Positions 9,790-19,799 of a DNA stretch of 35,033 nt are shown piece by piece. Below the pieces are notes generated by a model. It saw only the letters and a program-made list of their open reading frames with translations. It was not told the DNA's origin and did not search any database. Position 1 is the first letter of the stretch, and each line of letters starts with the position of its first letter. This DNA comes from Quinella sp. 1Q5 (GTDB lineage: Bacteria; Bacillota; Negativicutes; Selenomonadales; Selenomonadaceae): assembly GCA_014764605.1 (NCBI GenBank), contig JACXWG010000012.1:1-35033 (forward strand), read 5' to 3'. The translations under genes and the position numbers were made by a program.

Positions 9790-10797
9790 TTATTTGTAAA
9801 AGTCAGGCGTCGGAGGAATTTCAACGGCAACTTTCGTTTGAGTGTCGCGAGCTTTCGACGCGGCGGCGGCTGTTATCTGTCCGGCGTATCCGTCCCATGC
9901 TGAAGGTCCTTCGAGTTTGCCTGCCTTGACGCTGTTTATCCATTCTTGGAATTCGTCGTTATAGGCTTGAATGAAGCGGTCGCTCCAATCCTTGCATATC
10001 GGATACACTCTTGAAGCGTTCGTGCGAATCATTGCGTTCGACGGCTCCGGCAAATTCAAGATTCCGTCTTCGCAGCAGACTTCGCATTTAATATCATAGC
10101 CGTAGCCCGCGCAGACGAATGCTTCAACGTCAATCAGCACGCCCGATTTCGTCCACAGTCTCATAATCTGCGGATCCTGCAAATTCTCATGGGCGTGACG
10201 TGTTTTCTTAGGGAAGACGACTTCCGCCGCAACATAATCCTCGCCGAGCAACCAGCGCAGTACGTCGATTTCGTGAATCATGGAGTTTTCCACAGCCATC
10301 GGCGTATCGTAGCTTTCGGGCACTGTCGGATTGCGATGAGCGCAGTGCAACATCAGCGGTTCGCCATAAGTTTTTTCAGCGATTAACTTTTTCAGCTGGC
10401 GATAGCCATAATCGTAGCGACGCATGAACCCGACTTGCACGAATCTTTTGCCGCCTGCCATTTCCATATCGACGATTTCTTTGCAAACCGACGCTTCCGG
10501 TGCCAACGGCTTTTCGCAAAAAACGTACTTTCCTGCGACGATTGCCGCCTTGACGTATTGGGCGTGATAAGCGTCCGCAGTCGTCACGATTATTGCGTCA
10601 ATGCCCTTGTCGTTGATGAGTTCCTCGCCGGTCGCGAAGAATTTGCAACCGTACTTTTCAGCGACACGCTTGCCTGCTTCCGCGAATGCGTCCGACACCG
10701 CTACGACCTTTGCGCCCTGCAATTTGTTGTTAATCCGTTCAATGTGCGTGCGTCCTATCGCTCCAGTTCCTATCAATCCCAGTTTCAAGTCCGCCAT
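9790..10797 (-). CDS. iolG: Gfo/Idh/MocA family oxidoreductase, probably inositol 2-dehydrogenase
   Basis: MADLKLGLIGTGAIGRTHIERINNKLQGAKVVAVSDAF; VFCEKPLAPE; HEIDVLRWLLGE. Start at ATG 10797 behind AAAGGAGAAA. Substrate call is inferred from context and the IolG-like N-terminus. Confidence 0.8.
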   Translation of the reverse strand: MADLKLGLIGTGAIGRTHIERINNKLQGAKVVAVSDAFAEAGKRVAEKYGCKFFATGEELINDKGIDAIIVTTADAYHAQYVKAAIVAGKYVFCEKPLAPEASVCKEIVDMEMAGGKRFVQVGFMRRYDYGYRQLKKLIAEKTYGEPLMLHCAHRNPTVPESYDTPMAVENSMIHEIDVLRWLLGEDYVAAEVVFPKKTRHAHENLQDPQIMRLWTKSGVLIDVEAFVCAGYGYDIKCEVCCEDGILNLPEPSNAMIRTNASRVYPICKDWSDRFIQAYNDEFQEWINSVKAGKLEGPSAWDGYAGQITAAAASKARDTQTKVAVEIPPTPDFYK

Positions 10798-10941
10798 TCT
10801 AATTTCTCCTTTCAACCTAGAAAAATTTTTTACCATGACTAAATTGTAACCAAAAATTTACTCAAGCGTTATGATTAGCTTGCTGTTTTTCCTTCATTAG
10901 AGCTATCTCCAGAGAAACTTTTTGTATATTCTTGCACTCAA

Positions 10942-10977
10942 CAAAAAAATCCCAAGCTTCAAAGCCTGAGATTTTTT
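10942..10977 (-). terminator. Rho-independent terminator after the AraC regulator
   Basis: AAATCtCAgGCTT/AAGCtTGgGATTT-type stem flanked by A-run and T-run. Confidence 0.65.
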
Positions 10978-11777
10978 TACTTGCGGCGTCTTCGCTCCGA
11001 AAAATGTTTCCGATATTCCTTCGGTGTGACGCCCACGCACTTTTTGAACATCTTCGAGAAATGTGCGCTATCAGTAAAGCCTAGTCGCTCCTCTATTTGC
11101 TGAATTGTCAGCGACGTTTCTACCAAAATACTTTGTGCCTCGCCGATTCGCCTTTGCATCATGTACTGTATCGGCGACAAGCCCGTTTCCTTCTTGAAGA
11201 CGTGCGACAAATGCGAGGCACTTATGAAGAATTTTTCGCTAATCTGGCTAAGAGTCAAAGCTTCGGCGTAATGCTCGTTTAGGTAGTCCGTGATTTGGTT
11301 AATCAGTCGTTCGCGTTTCTTCCTTATCGGGTCAGCATCCCTTTCGAGCAATTTCCTTTGCAGGAGAAAGAGAATTCCCAACGCAAAATGCCGACAAACT
11401 TCCGAGTAGCCTTTTTTCTTATGAAACGCTTGATAAATCTCTGGCAATAACGCACCGATTGCATTTTCTTTACCGAGCGAAATAATTGGCCGCTCATCTT
11501 CTCCTACTTCCAACTTTGCTCCACTCAAAACCAAGCAGTAAGTCTGAATATGGTGCTCTTGAAACGGGTCTTCGCCATGTGGCACATTCACATTGCAAAT
11601 CACGAAGTCACCGGTTGTCACGGCGTATTCATGATTTCCGACAAGATAGCGACCACTCTCGGAAGCGATATACAAAAGCTCCAGAACTTCTTCATGCTTG
11701 TGGAGCATATGCGGATGCTTGAAACTGTACTCCCTATCGACAAAAAAAACGTCCGTGAGTTGGATTTGGTTATCCAT
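10977..11777 (-). CDS. AraC-family transcriptional regulator (cupin sensor + HTH_18)
   Basis: C-terminal LTLSQISEKFFISASHLSHVFKKETGLSPIQYMMQRRIGEAQSILVETSLTIQQIEERLGFTDSAHFSKMFKKCVGVTPKEYRK. Start at ATG 11777 behind GGAGGTGCAAGGC. Confidence 0.93.
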   Translation of the reverse strand: MDNQIQLTDVFFVDREYSFKHPHMLHKHEEVLELLYIASESGRYLVGNHEYAVTTGDFVICNVNVPHGEDPFQEHHIQTYCLVLSGAKLEVGEDERPIISLGKENAIGALLPEIYQAFHKKKGYSEVCRHFALGILFLLQRKLLERDADPIRKKRERLINQITDYLNEHYAEALTLSQISEKFFISASHLSHVFKKETGLSPIQYMMQRRIGEAQSILVETSLTIQQIEERLGFTDSAHFSKMFKKCVGVTPKEYRKHFSERRRRK

Positions 11778-11798
11778 GCCTTGCACCTCCACGAACAT

Positions 11799-11831
11799 TT
11801 TAAGCGAAATCATCATTTAAGCGTTATGATT
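11799..11831. promoter_or_regulatory. Candidate AraC-type operator: two direct TTTAAGCG half-sites 17 bp apart; AAGCGTTATGATT also occurs at 10864-10876
   Basis: TTTTAAGCGAAATCATCATTTAAGCGTTATGATT upstream of the regulator; the same 13-mer lies upstream of the dehydrogenase gene. Confidence 0.45.
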
Positions 11832-11998
11832 TTCCTATTGAATTTTACTCACGTCCAAAGTGAAATTTCAACCCAAATTGTAAATTCCTGCCCAGCGCAA
11901 AAGGTTTCGTGAAAGCTGAACCATTCTAACTTTCAAAAAAATTTTATTCACTGCGCACGAGGCATAGACGCTAGTCTAAGTAATTTAACCAGTAGCGT

Positions 11999-13291
11999 CT
12001 AATGTTGAAGTTGAGCATTGATTTCTTTCTGCAGTTTGTTAAGAGCGTTATTGAGTGGAACGATACCGGTAATGATTTTATGAATTTCCGTATCGGCGTA
12101 AAGCATAGCGGAATTATAATTCTTGAACTTGAATGGCATTATAGCTTCGTCCATAGCCGAGCTTATGTCAATAGTTGCTATGGCGGCAGTTTCATTTGAA
12201 TCCCATGGAAAAATTTCTTGAGCCTCTACAGAAGTAATAACATCGCGGCGAACTGGTAAAGCTTGAGATTTTTTCAAAATTAACTGTTGCGTTGTTTTGT
12301 CGTAGCAAATTTTCTTGAGCAAAGCCCAAGCTAAATCTTTATTTCGTGTTCGAGAACTTATTGCGACAAGTAAGGAATCCATAGCTGAAATATTTCCTCC
12401 TGAAGAACCAGCAGGCATTTTCACGCAATCCCACTCGAAAGACGAATATTTTTTTATCTTCCAGGGATAAGGCTTATATGTTCGATAGTGAGCAAAAGTA
12501 AATGGTCTGAAAGCGACGCGCCCGACATCAAAATCTTTTGGCGACACTTCAAAGCCTTTGTTTAAGCCGCGCAGTTCCATTAAAAATTTTATCGCCTCTT
12601 CCATACGTGAATCAGCAAAGTAAGAAGTCCTGCCATCGTCACGGAAAAACTTTACGCCGTTAGAAATTGCTGCTTGTTGCCAAGAGTAATTGTAGCAGCC
12701 AAATTGGTCGACAATACCGTCGCCGTTTGTGTCACGCGTAACTTTGCGGCAAATCTCCAAGAAATCTTTCCACGTCCAATTATTTTTAGGTAGAGCGATG
12801 TTCTCTTTAGCCAGCAACGTTTTATTCACGAACATGAAAGTTAAATTGCTTTCGTAGGGCAAAGCGTATGAAATGTTTTCGTATTTCCCGAAGTTAAACG
12901 CACTCGGATAGTAAACGTCGGAGGAAAAGCTTTCATCGGCGGCGATAAGATTTTCCAAATTCATCAGTGCGCCGATTGAAGCGTAGAGATTAAAATCTTC
13001 AGCCAAAACGAAGAAGACATCGGGTTCGGAACCGGCAATGAATTTTTCGGCAAGCCACTCGCTGTAATCTTCCTTTTTTATGCCGCTTACGTATTTGACT
13101 TTGACATTAGGATTTTCTGCCTCGAAATTTTTTCTGACCTCGTTTATTATTGCGTAAGTCTCGCCTTGCGGTACGTTCCAATTACTTCCGGCGAAAATTC
13201 CAACCGTCAAAGTTACCTGCGAGCGTGCTTTATACATCATTGCAAAGATGATTACTGCTATGCAGGTAGCCGCTAAAATTTTCTTGCGCAT
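11999..13291 (-). CDS. Extracellular sugar-type substrate-binding protein (family 1)
   Basis: N-terminal TM/signal MRKKILAATCIAVIIFAMMYKA; EVRKNFEAENPNVKVKYVSG, EPDVFFVLAEDFNLYASIGALMNLENLI. Confidence 0.85.
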   Translation of the reverse strand: MRKKILAATCIAVIIFAMMYKARSQVTLTVGIFAGSNWNVPQGETYAIINEVRKNFEAENPNVKVKYVSGIKKEDYSEWLAEKFIAGSEPDVFFVLAEDFNLYASIGALMNLENLIAADESFSSDVYYPSAFNFGKYENISYALPYESNLTFMFVNKTLLAKENIALPKNNWTWKDFLEICRKVTRDTNGDGIVDQFGCYNYSWQQAAISNGVKFFRDDGRTSYFADSRMEEAIKFLMELRGLNKGFEVSPKDFDVGRVAFRPFTFAHYRTYKPYPWKIKKYSSFEWDCVKMPAGSSGGNISAMDSLLVAISSRTRNKDLAWALLKKICYDKTTQQLILKKSQALPVRRDVITSVEAQEIFPWDSNETAAIATIDISSAMDEAIMPFKFKNYNSAMLYADTEIHKIITGIVPLNNALNKLQKEINAQLQH

Positions 13292-13294
13292 GAT

Positions 13295-13960
13295 TTAACT
13301 CACTTTAGAAGACAAGCCGGTTTGTACAGCCCAAATAGCCAACTGTGTTCTGTCTCGCAAGTTGAGCTTTGACAACGCAGAACTCAAAGCGTTTCTTATT
13401 GTTCCCTCCGATAAAAATAATGTTTCGGCAATCTCTTTGTTGGAAAGTCCACGCCCGACCAAACTTGCAATACTGCGCTCCGTGCGATTCAGATCCTTAA
13501 CGTCTCTATCATCAAGCTCCGGTGTTATGCTCGTTTGCGCCAGCTGATTGAACAGCCTGACAACTTTGGTAATGACGCCTTGATTAAGAATGGAGCCGCC
13601 GTTCATCACGGTATAAATAGCCGAAGTTAATTCCTGCACCGAACAACCTTTGAGCAGATAGCCGCTTGCCCCATATTTGAGCGCGTAAAAAACATATTCG
13701 TCGTCGTCAAAAGTTGTCAGGATAATTATCTTCACGTCAGGAAATTTTTTCTTGACCGCCTTTGTACATTGCACGCCGTCAAGTTCCGGCATACGTATAT
13801 CCATCAAAATGATGTCCGGCAAAGTTTTCTTAAGCAAATCCAAAACTTTTCTGCCGTCCTCAGCCAAACCGACAACTTTAATATCGCTGTTCACGTCAAG
13901 AATTATTTTCAAACTCTCGCGAATAAGTTCTTGGTCGTCAGCTATCAAAACTTTTATCAT
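13295..13960 (-). CDS. NarL/FixJ-type response regulator (REC + LuxR HTH)
   Basis: IKVLIADDQELIRESLKIIL, DIILMDIRMPELDG, LNRTERSIASLVGRGLSNKEIAETLFLSEGTIRNALSSALSKLNL. Confidence 0.95.
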   Translation of the reverse strand: MIKVLIADDQELIRESLKIILDVNSDIKVVGLAEDGRKVLDLLKKTLPDIILMDIRMPELDGVQCTKAVKKKFPDVKIIILTTFDDDEYVFYALKYGASGYLLKGCSVQELTSAIYTVMNGGSILNQGVITKVVRLFNQLAQTSITPELDDRDVKDLNRTERSIASLVGRGLSNKEIAETLFLSEGTIRNALSSALSKLNLRDRTQLAIWAVQTGLSSKVS

Positions 13961-15251
13961 TGTCAACCTCCCGATTGAGCGGGATCATCGCCTCGACGAT
14001 AAATCCCTCGTCACTCCAATAATGAATCGTTCCATGCAAAAGCTCCAGTCGCTCGCGCATGTGTTTTAGACCGAAACCTTGCTTAACTTCGTCGCAACCC
14101 TCGCCATTGTCAGCAATCACAATCAACAAATACTTTTCATTGCCGCCGATGGTTATTTTAACTTTGGTGGCGTGCCCGTGACGTTTGGCGTTGGTTATGC
14201 TCTCCTGCAACACGCGATAAATTACGTCCTCTTGGTCTTGGCGAAGATTATCCGACCAGCTGAATATATCAAAAGTAATTTCCATGCCCGAAGACTCCGA
14301 ATAATTGCGAGTCATCTCCATAAGGGCTTTTTGAAAAGGTAAACGCTCCAAATCATCGGGACGCAATTTTTTTACACTGCGGCGCACGTCGGTTATTCCC
14401 TTCTTAGCAGCGTCGCGAATTTTATTGAGCTGTTGCTTTGTAACTTCGGGCGCAATTTCCAAAGTCATAATGCAAGCGTCAAGCCCGGCGGCAATTCCTG
14501 TTAGCGCGTGTCCTAACGTATCGTGAATTTCGCGAGCAAGTCGGTTTCTTTCACGAGTCTCTGCCATTTGCTCAACTTCTATTGCATAGGCGCGAAGTCT
14601 CTGGTTAGCCTCCTCCAGCTTTTCATTTAGCAAGCGGATTCGTTCTTTTTCCTCGTGCTTATTCTTAACCAAAAGGACGAGATAGAACACGAAGCAAACT
14701 ATATTCAACGAGTAGAAAGTATTTTTTATCGCTAAGATAACGGCTTTAGCATCGGCGTTGTAGTAAGACGCATAAGCCTCGAAGGAAATTATTTTCGTCT
14801 GGAAAATCGCCATGTTATAATTGGCAATGAAGTATAAGCAAATCATTGCTACTAAGAGCGTGTATTCCTGCCGGTGCCCTTCGTACCTGTACATTAAGTC
14901 CGCCACGACCAGCAAGACTACTCCGTCATAAGATAAATTCAAAAAGCGCATCAGGAACATACAGATAACAATCTCCGCCGCGAATAGAAGATAGCGCACG
15001 TGCCGCCGTTGACTTTTTCTGTAAAAATACCCAACCAAAATAAATAGCACAAATGCAATAATCGTCGTGAAAAAGATTACGCTGGAGGCTTCGGGCACAG
15101 CCCCTGCCGTCTCCAAGAACGCTCGTGCCGTCATGGTTTGATTGATTCGCTCCTGCGTCAGGCACATGAACGCCATTAGGACGAAAATCACAAAGCCGTT
15201 GTAGCCGTAAAGCAGGCGGTGCATTTCTTTGACGTTAGAAAAATGTTGCAT
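13938..15251 (-). CDS. Membrane sensor histidine kinase, HisKA_3 (DesK/NarX type)
   Basis: Multiple N-terminal TMs; RNRLAREIHDTLGHALTGIAAGLDAC; VIADNGEGCDEVKQGFGLKHMRERLELLHG. Start reassigned to ATG 15251, just after the stop of the upstream SBP gene. Confidence 0.93.
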   Translation of the reverse strand: MQHFSNVKEMHRLLYGYNGFVIFVLMAFMCLTQERINQTMTARAFLETAGAVPEASSVIFFTTIIAFVLFILVGYFYRKSQRRHVRYLLFAAEIVICMFLMRFLNLSYDGVVLLVVADLMYRYEGHRQEYTLLVAMICLYFIANYNMAIFQTKIISFEAYASYYNADAKAVILAIKNTFYSLNIVCFVFYLVLLVKNKHEEKERIRLLNEKLEEANQRLRAYAIEVEQMAETRERNRLAREIHDTLGHALTGIAAGLDACIMTLEIAPEVTKQQLNKIRDAAKKGITDVRRSVKKLRPDDLERLPFQKALMEMTRNYSESSGMEITFDIFSWSDNLRQDQEDVIYRVLQESITNAKRHGHATKVKITIGGNEKYLLIVIADNGEGCDEVKQGFGLKHMRERLELLHGTIHYWSDEGFIVEAMIPLNREVDNDKSFDS

Positions 15252-15252
15252 G

Positions 15253-16200
15253 TCAATCCCAACTCTCAAGGTCATCGGCGGAAATATTTTCAGCTGAAAG
15301 TAACTTCGTCGGCAGTTTGATAATTTTCTCGACGGGCTTGCCTGCCAAAACTTTATAAGCACGGTCGGCGGCAAGTCTTCCAATTTGTCTGGGCGACTGT
15401 CCAGCGGTTGCCGTCATTCGTCGCGAAAAAATCATCTCTTTAGTTTCGGGCACACCATCGACGCCATAAACTTTCACATCGCGCCGATTGATATTTTGCA
15501 AGGCGGCAAGTGCGCCCATAGCGGCGGGGTCGTTTAGTGCCATGACGATATTTATCTCTGGGTGAGCTTTAATCATTTTTTCCATAACGGGCATTGCGAT
15601 TTCAAGTTGTCCAAGGCATTCCGCCTCCGCCACGACTTGAAAATTTTTGTTCTCGGCAATCTTGTCTAGGAAGCCTTGAATACGGTCAATCGACGAACGA
15701 GCTTGCGAATGTTTCAGCAAAGCGATTTTCCCTCCGGAAGAGTTTTTCAGCAGATGTTCGGCACATTGCACGCCCGCTGAGTAATTATCAGAAACGACCG
15801 TGCAGACAACCAACGAATCATCTTCGACATTAGTATCAATCGCAATGACGGGAATTTTCGCGGCGTGAGCCAACTCAAGCGCAGGTTCAATCTTCGTCCA
15901 GTCAACTGGATTTATGAAAATCAACTCGACGCCTATCTCAATCATGTCCTTAATTTCTTCAACCTGCCTTTCCACACTCAAAGCGGGATCGCGTGAAATT
16001 AAAATGTCGCCGTGATTCTCTACGACCGTTCGGATTTCCTCGTCAATGACTTCGTAAAACGGATTGTTCAGCGTCATATAAACCGCTCCTAGCTTGCGTC
16101 TATGTTCGTTCTGCCGCAATGAATAGTCTGTATGAATAAAATGATAAAAGCCCGCCGATAAGATTACAAGCCCAACCGCCATTATCAAAAGCTTTCGCAT
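15253..16200 (-). CDS. Periplasmic sugar-binding protein (RbsB/LacI-like fold)
   Basis: LGAVYMTLNNPFYEVIDEEIRTVVENHGD; IELIFINPVDWTKIEPALELAHAAKIPVIAIDTNV; VMALNDPAAMGALAALQ. Confidence 0.9.
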   Translation of the reverse strand: MRKLLIMAVGLVILSAGFYHFIHTDYSLRQNEHRRKLGAVYMTLNNPFYEVIDEEIRTVVENHGDILISRDPALSVERQVEEIKDMIEIGVELIFINPVDWTKIEPALELAHAAKIPVIAIDTNVEDDSLVVCTVVSDNYSAGVQCAEHLLKNSSGGKIALLKHSQARSSIDRIQGFLDKIAENKNFQVVAEAECLGQLEIAMPVMEKMIKAHPEINIVMALNDPAAMGALAALQNINRRDVKVYGVDGVPETKEMIFSRRMTATAGQSPRQIGRLAADRAYKVLAGKPVEKIIKLPTKLLSAENISADDLESWD

Positions 16201-16228
16201 GAAAAACACTCCGTCAACATTATACAGC

Positions 16229-16256
16229 AAAAGAGCCCCGACCGAGGCTCTTTTTT
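16229..16256 (-). terminator. Rho-independent terminator separating PTS operon from SBP/TCS operon
   Basis: AAAAGAGCC-8nt loop-GGCTCTTTT perfect stem with T-runs on both strands. Confidence 0.75.
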
Positions 16257-16278
16257 AAAGGTAATAAAGTTTTATTGA

Positions 16279-17106
16279 TTACGCGAAGAGTCCGATAGCA
16301 TATCCGACAATGCCGATTACGAACAAGCCAATGATGATGAATAGCGGATTCATGCCGCGTTTTAACAGCCACATGCAAGCGAACGTCATGAGCAACGCGA
16401 CGATGCCAGGCATTAAGCTATCAAGAATTGTTTGGAGAGTGGTAACGACATGATCGCCCATAGCGTTATCGTATTCGGAGATGACAAGCGGCATGTTGAC
16501 GGTCGTCCACTTCGCGACGAGTGCGCCCATAACTAACAAGCCGAGAACAGATGCGCCTTCCGTTAGGAACTTCATCTCTGCGCCGCCGATATTCTCGACT
16601 AGCTCAGTACCCTTTTCGTAGCCGTACTTGACGCCGTACCAGTGAGTAGCCAGACGAATTGCATTGAACGCCACGAAGAAAATTATTGGACCGAGAATTG
16701 AACCGGTAAGCGCGATACCTGCACCCAGAGCCGCCAAGACCGGACGAATCGTGCCCCAGAATATTGGATCGCCGACGCCCGCCAAAGGACCGATTAAACC
16801 GACTTTGACACCGGAGAGCGTCGCCGGGGAAATGTCAGCACCGTTAGCGCGTTTCTCTTCCATTGCGCCGATTATGCCCATAATCGCCGCAGCCACAAAC
16901 GGTTGAGTGTTGAAGAATTCCAAGTGACGTTTAAGAGCCGCTTTAAGTTCTTCCTTGCTATCGCCGTAGACGCGCTTTAAAATCGGCATCATCGAGACGC
17001 AGAATCCCATTGACTGCATACGCTCAAAGTTGAAGGAGCCAAGCAGGAAATTAGAGCGGACGAACGTCCAGAATAAATCGTTCTTTGTAACTTTCTTATC
17101 TGCCAT
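16279..17106 (-). CDS. PTS mannose/fructose/sorbose family IID component
   Basis: LLGSFNFERMQSMGFCVSMMPILKRVYGDSKEELKAALKRHLEFFNTQPFVAAAIMGIIGAMEE; GPLAGVGDPIFWGTIRPV. Confidence 0.96.
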   Translation of the reverse strand: MADKKVTKNDLFWTFVRSNFLLGSFNFERMQSMGFCVSMMPILKRVYGDSKEELKAALKRHLEFFNTQPFVAAAIMGIIGAMEEKRANGADISPATLSGVKVGLIGPLAGVGDPIFWGTIRPVLAALGAGIALTGSILGPIIFFVAFNAIRLATHWYGVKYGYEKGTELVENIGGAEMKFLTEGASVLGLLVMGALVAKWTTVNMPLVISEYDNAMGDHVVTTLQTILDSLMPGIVALLMTFACMWLLKRGMNPLFIIIGLFVIGIVGYAIGLFA

Positions 17107-17124
17107 GAAAACTCAGCTCCTTTC

Positions 17125-17943
17125 CTACATCAAATCGGAATCGTCAATATCGTCGCCCTCAATCGCAGAGCCGCCGCCAGTCTTTGCCGCTTCCTCAATG
17201 GCAATATCTTTCTTCAAGCCTTGGATATGGAAGTAAGCGCAGATAGCACCGATTGCACCGAAGCCGATAAGGTTAACGTCCGTGAAGACCGCGATAAGGA
17301 AACCAAGGAAGAAGTACACCATAAGCTTTTGGGCGTTCATGAGGTTGATAACCATTGCATAACCGACGACGACGATAAAGCCGCCGGCGACTTGCAAGCC
17401 GCGAGTGATGACTTCAGGAATCGAGTTGAGCGCGTTGTTTACTACGTCCGTACCCGCAACCAAGGCGATTGCTACGGTCGGAATGGCGACGCGCAGAGCT
17501 TGCAGAAGTAAGCCTGCCACGTGGCACATCTCGATACCGCGCATGTTAGCATCCTCGGCGTATTTGTCCGCTAAATGTTGGAAGAAAACCGTAATCGTGC
17601 GGACGAAAATCGTTAAGACTTGACCGGCAGCCGCAAGCGGAACCGCAAGCGCAATGCCCGCGCCGATTGATTGATGACCGACGATAACAAGAACCGTCGA
17701 GACTGTGGAAGCAAGAGCCGCGTCCGGAGCCATTGCCGCGCCGACGTTCATCCAGCCTAGTGCCATCATCTCAAGCGTACCGCCTAAGATTATTCCCGTG
17801 GTCGGGTCGCCCAGGACTATACCAGTTAGCGTGCAGGCGACAACCGGTCTATGGAATTGTGCCTCATCGAGAACCGACGCCATGCCCGCTATCGACGCTA
17901 CGATAAATAAAAGTATCAGTTCTAAACCTGACATGCAAAACAC
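17125..17943 (-). CDS. PTS mannose/fructose/sorbose family IIC component
   Basis: VACTLTGIVLGDPTTGIILGGTLEMMALGWMNVGAAMAPDAALASTVSTVLVI. Confidence 0.96.
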   Translation of the reverse strand: MFCMSGLELILLFIVASIAGMASVLDEAQFHRPVVACTLTGIVLGDPTTGIILGGTLEMMALGWMNVGAAMAPDAALASTVSTVLVIVGHQSIGAGIALAVPLAAAGQVLTIFVRTITVFFQHLADKYAEDANMRGIEMCHVAGLLLQALRVAIPTVAIALVAGTDVVNNALNSIPEVITRGLQVAGGFIVVVGYAMVINLMNAQKLMVYFFLGFLIAVFTDVNLIGFGAIGAICAYFHIQGLKKDIAIEEAAKTGGGSAIEGDDIDDSDLM

Positions 17944-18001
17944 TCCTTTTGGGGAGAAGGATTAAGGGCAAGGGCAACTGCTTAACCCCTGCCCCAATTT
18001 T

Positions 18002-18493
18002 TTACACGAGACCTTTTGCCTTGAGAGCGTCCATAGCGTCAACTTTGGGGTCATTGACGAGCTTGCGCATTTCGACTTCGATACCCATGCTGACGAGTTC
18101 TTTAATCGCTTCGACGTCTTCAGCGTTGACCGAGACCGCTTGAGAAATCAGCGTATCGCCGTCTTTGAAGCATTTGCCGCCGAGGTTGACCGACTTAAAC
18201 GGGATGCCGCCCTTAACCGCACGCAGAACATCTTTCGGATTGGTGAACAGGAACAACGTCTTGAAAGAGTCGTACTTCGGGTTCTTATAAGCCTCGATAG
18301 CTTTGGCAACGGGGATAACGTAACCTTTGAGTCCGGGCGGAACGACTTGCAATAAAAGTTTCTTGCGGAGTTCGTCCTTAGCAACCTCATCGCTGACGCA
18401 CATAATGCGATTGCAACCCGTAACCTTCGACCAGACCGTTGCAACTTGACCATGAATCAAGCGGTCGTCGATTCTGCAAAAAGCTATTTCCAT
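18002..18493 (-). CDS. PTS mannose/fructose/sorbose family IIB component
   Basis: MEIAFCRIDDRLIHGQVATVWSKVTGCNRIMCVSDEVAKDELRKKLLLQVVPPG. Confidence 0.96.
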   Translation of the reverse strand: MEIAFCRIDDRLIHGQVATVWSKVTGCNRIMCVSDEVAKDELRKKLLLQVVPPGLKGYVIPVAKAIEAYKNPKYDSFKTLFLFTNPKDVLRAVKGGIPFKSVNLGGKCFKDGDTLISQAVSVNAEDVEAIKELVSMGIEVEMRKLVNDPKVDAMDALKAKGLV

Positions 18494-18515
18494 GACAAAA
18501 ACCTCCTAAAAAAAA

Positions 18516-18950
18516 TTAAAGTTCTTCTTCGTCTGATTCGACGTTCAAACTTTCGTAAGAAGAGATAAGAGCTCCATCCTTAACTGCGGCAAGTGCCTGT
18601 TGCATAATATCAGCGATGGTTGCCGAGCCGTCGTCAGAGTCTTGCAACGCGGACATTGCAATCAGAGCGGGCAAATTCACTCCCGCGACAATGCCATAAT
18701 TTTCATTTGTGGCAACGAGTCTGCAAGCCGCGTTGTAGGGACTGCCACCCAGCAAATCGTTAAAGAACAAAATTTTTTCGGTGCCGAGTTCAGCAATCGC
18801 CTTTTCGTACTTGGCAACAACGTCGTCGGGACCTTCGCCCGGCATAAGCGTGACTGCCTTAAGCTTATCGCGTTTTCCAAAAATCATCTCGCACGATTGC
18901 ACAATGCCAGGCGCAAATTGACCATGAGTGCCTACGATTATTCCAAACAT
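18516..18950 (-). CDS. PTS mannose family IIA component (EIIA-man fold)
   Basis: MFGIIVGTHGQFAPGIVQSCEMIFG; EKILFFNDLLGGSPYNAACRLVA. Start at ATG 18950 behind AAAGGAGAGACTGAG. Confidence 0.93.
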   Translation of the reverse strand: MFGIIVGTHGQFAPGIVQSCEMIFGKRDKLKAVTLMPGEGPDDVVAKYEKAIAELGTEKILFFNDLLGGSPYNAACRLVATNENYGIVAGVNLPALIAMSALQDSDDGSATIADIMQQALAAVKDGALISSYESLNVESDEEEL

Positions 18951-19012
18951 CTCAGTCTCTCCTTTTCTTAAAGATTTTCCCATCTTTAAAATTTTAACTA
19001 AATGGTAAGCTT

Positions 19013-19026
19013 AAATCAGCTGATTT
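19013..19026. promoter_or_regulatory. Perfect 14-bp palindrome AAATCAGCTGATTT upstream of the PTS operon
   Basis: Read directly; 63 bp upstream of the IIA start codon. Confidence 0.4.
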
Positions 19027-19799
19027 TTGTCACGGGATTTTGAATTAGTTTATGACATTTGTAATAATTTTTTCGATAGACGGCTACGGAACGGCAAAGC
19101 GTCCGAGCGTCGGCGGCTACTGGGCTTTGCCTACGATATTTACATATCTAAGGATTAGTGTTGCGAACGTCCATTGAACACGTCGGCAAAAGTAATGGTC
19201 GGAAGAGTAGCGTTATAGGAATGAGTTGCTTTTTGATTTGAGCCATTTAAGAAGCTTATCGATAGATTCGTCGAAGGATAAGCCTTTATAGTTTGTGTCT
19301 ACAAGAGCGTTAAAAAACAATGTATAAGTCAGCAAATGTTATTCATGCGTTGATAACTGTCTTTGTCCATAATTGCTCTGTAGTAGCGCATTTTTTCCAA
19401 AAATAATCGTCAGGGAAAGAGCATATGCCAAACGCGGAGAATGTATTTTTCATACACATCAGCTACCCAAATGGGCGAAAAATGACCCGAAAAATTTTTC
19501 CAAGTCGCAGATAGATACGAAGGAATTGGCACGTTGAAATTGAATTTGCCTTGCCTAATGAGCTAAAGACGTTGGAGCAATATCTGCAGATTATTGACTC
19601 TTTCATTGCAAAACATTTGTAATGAAGAAATCAATAGAAGAAATAGAACTAATCTTGAAAGGAAAAGGATTGGAAGCTGAGGTCAGAATTTGATAAGGAC
19701 GAATTACTTGATAAAAAAATTATCCGTGAGTTATAAATCTTTCGAGATAACAATAGCCCAATGTGTTATAGTAAGCTAAACAACACAGAGGTTAGCAAC

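Noticed and set aside
19228-19740. Possible coding remnant (e.g. NEFALPNELKTLEQYLQIIDSFIAKHL*)
   Set aside because: Only short broken frames with no family I can name; treated as unassigned debris.
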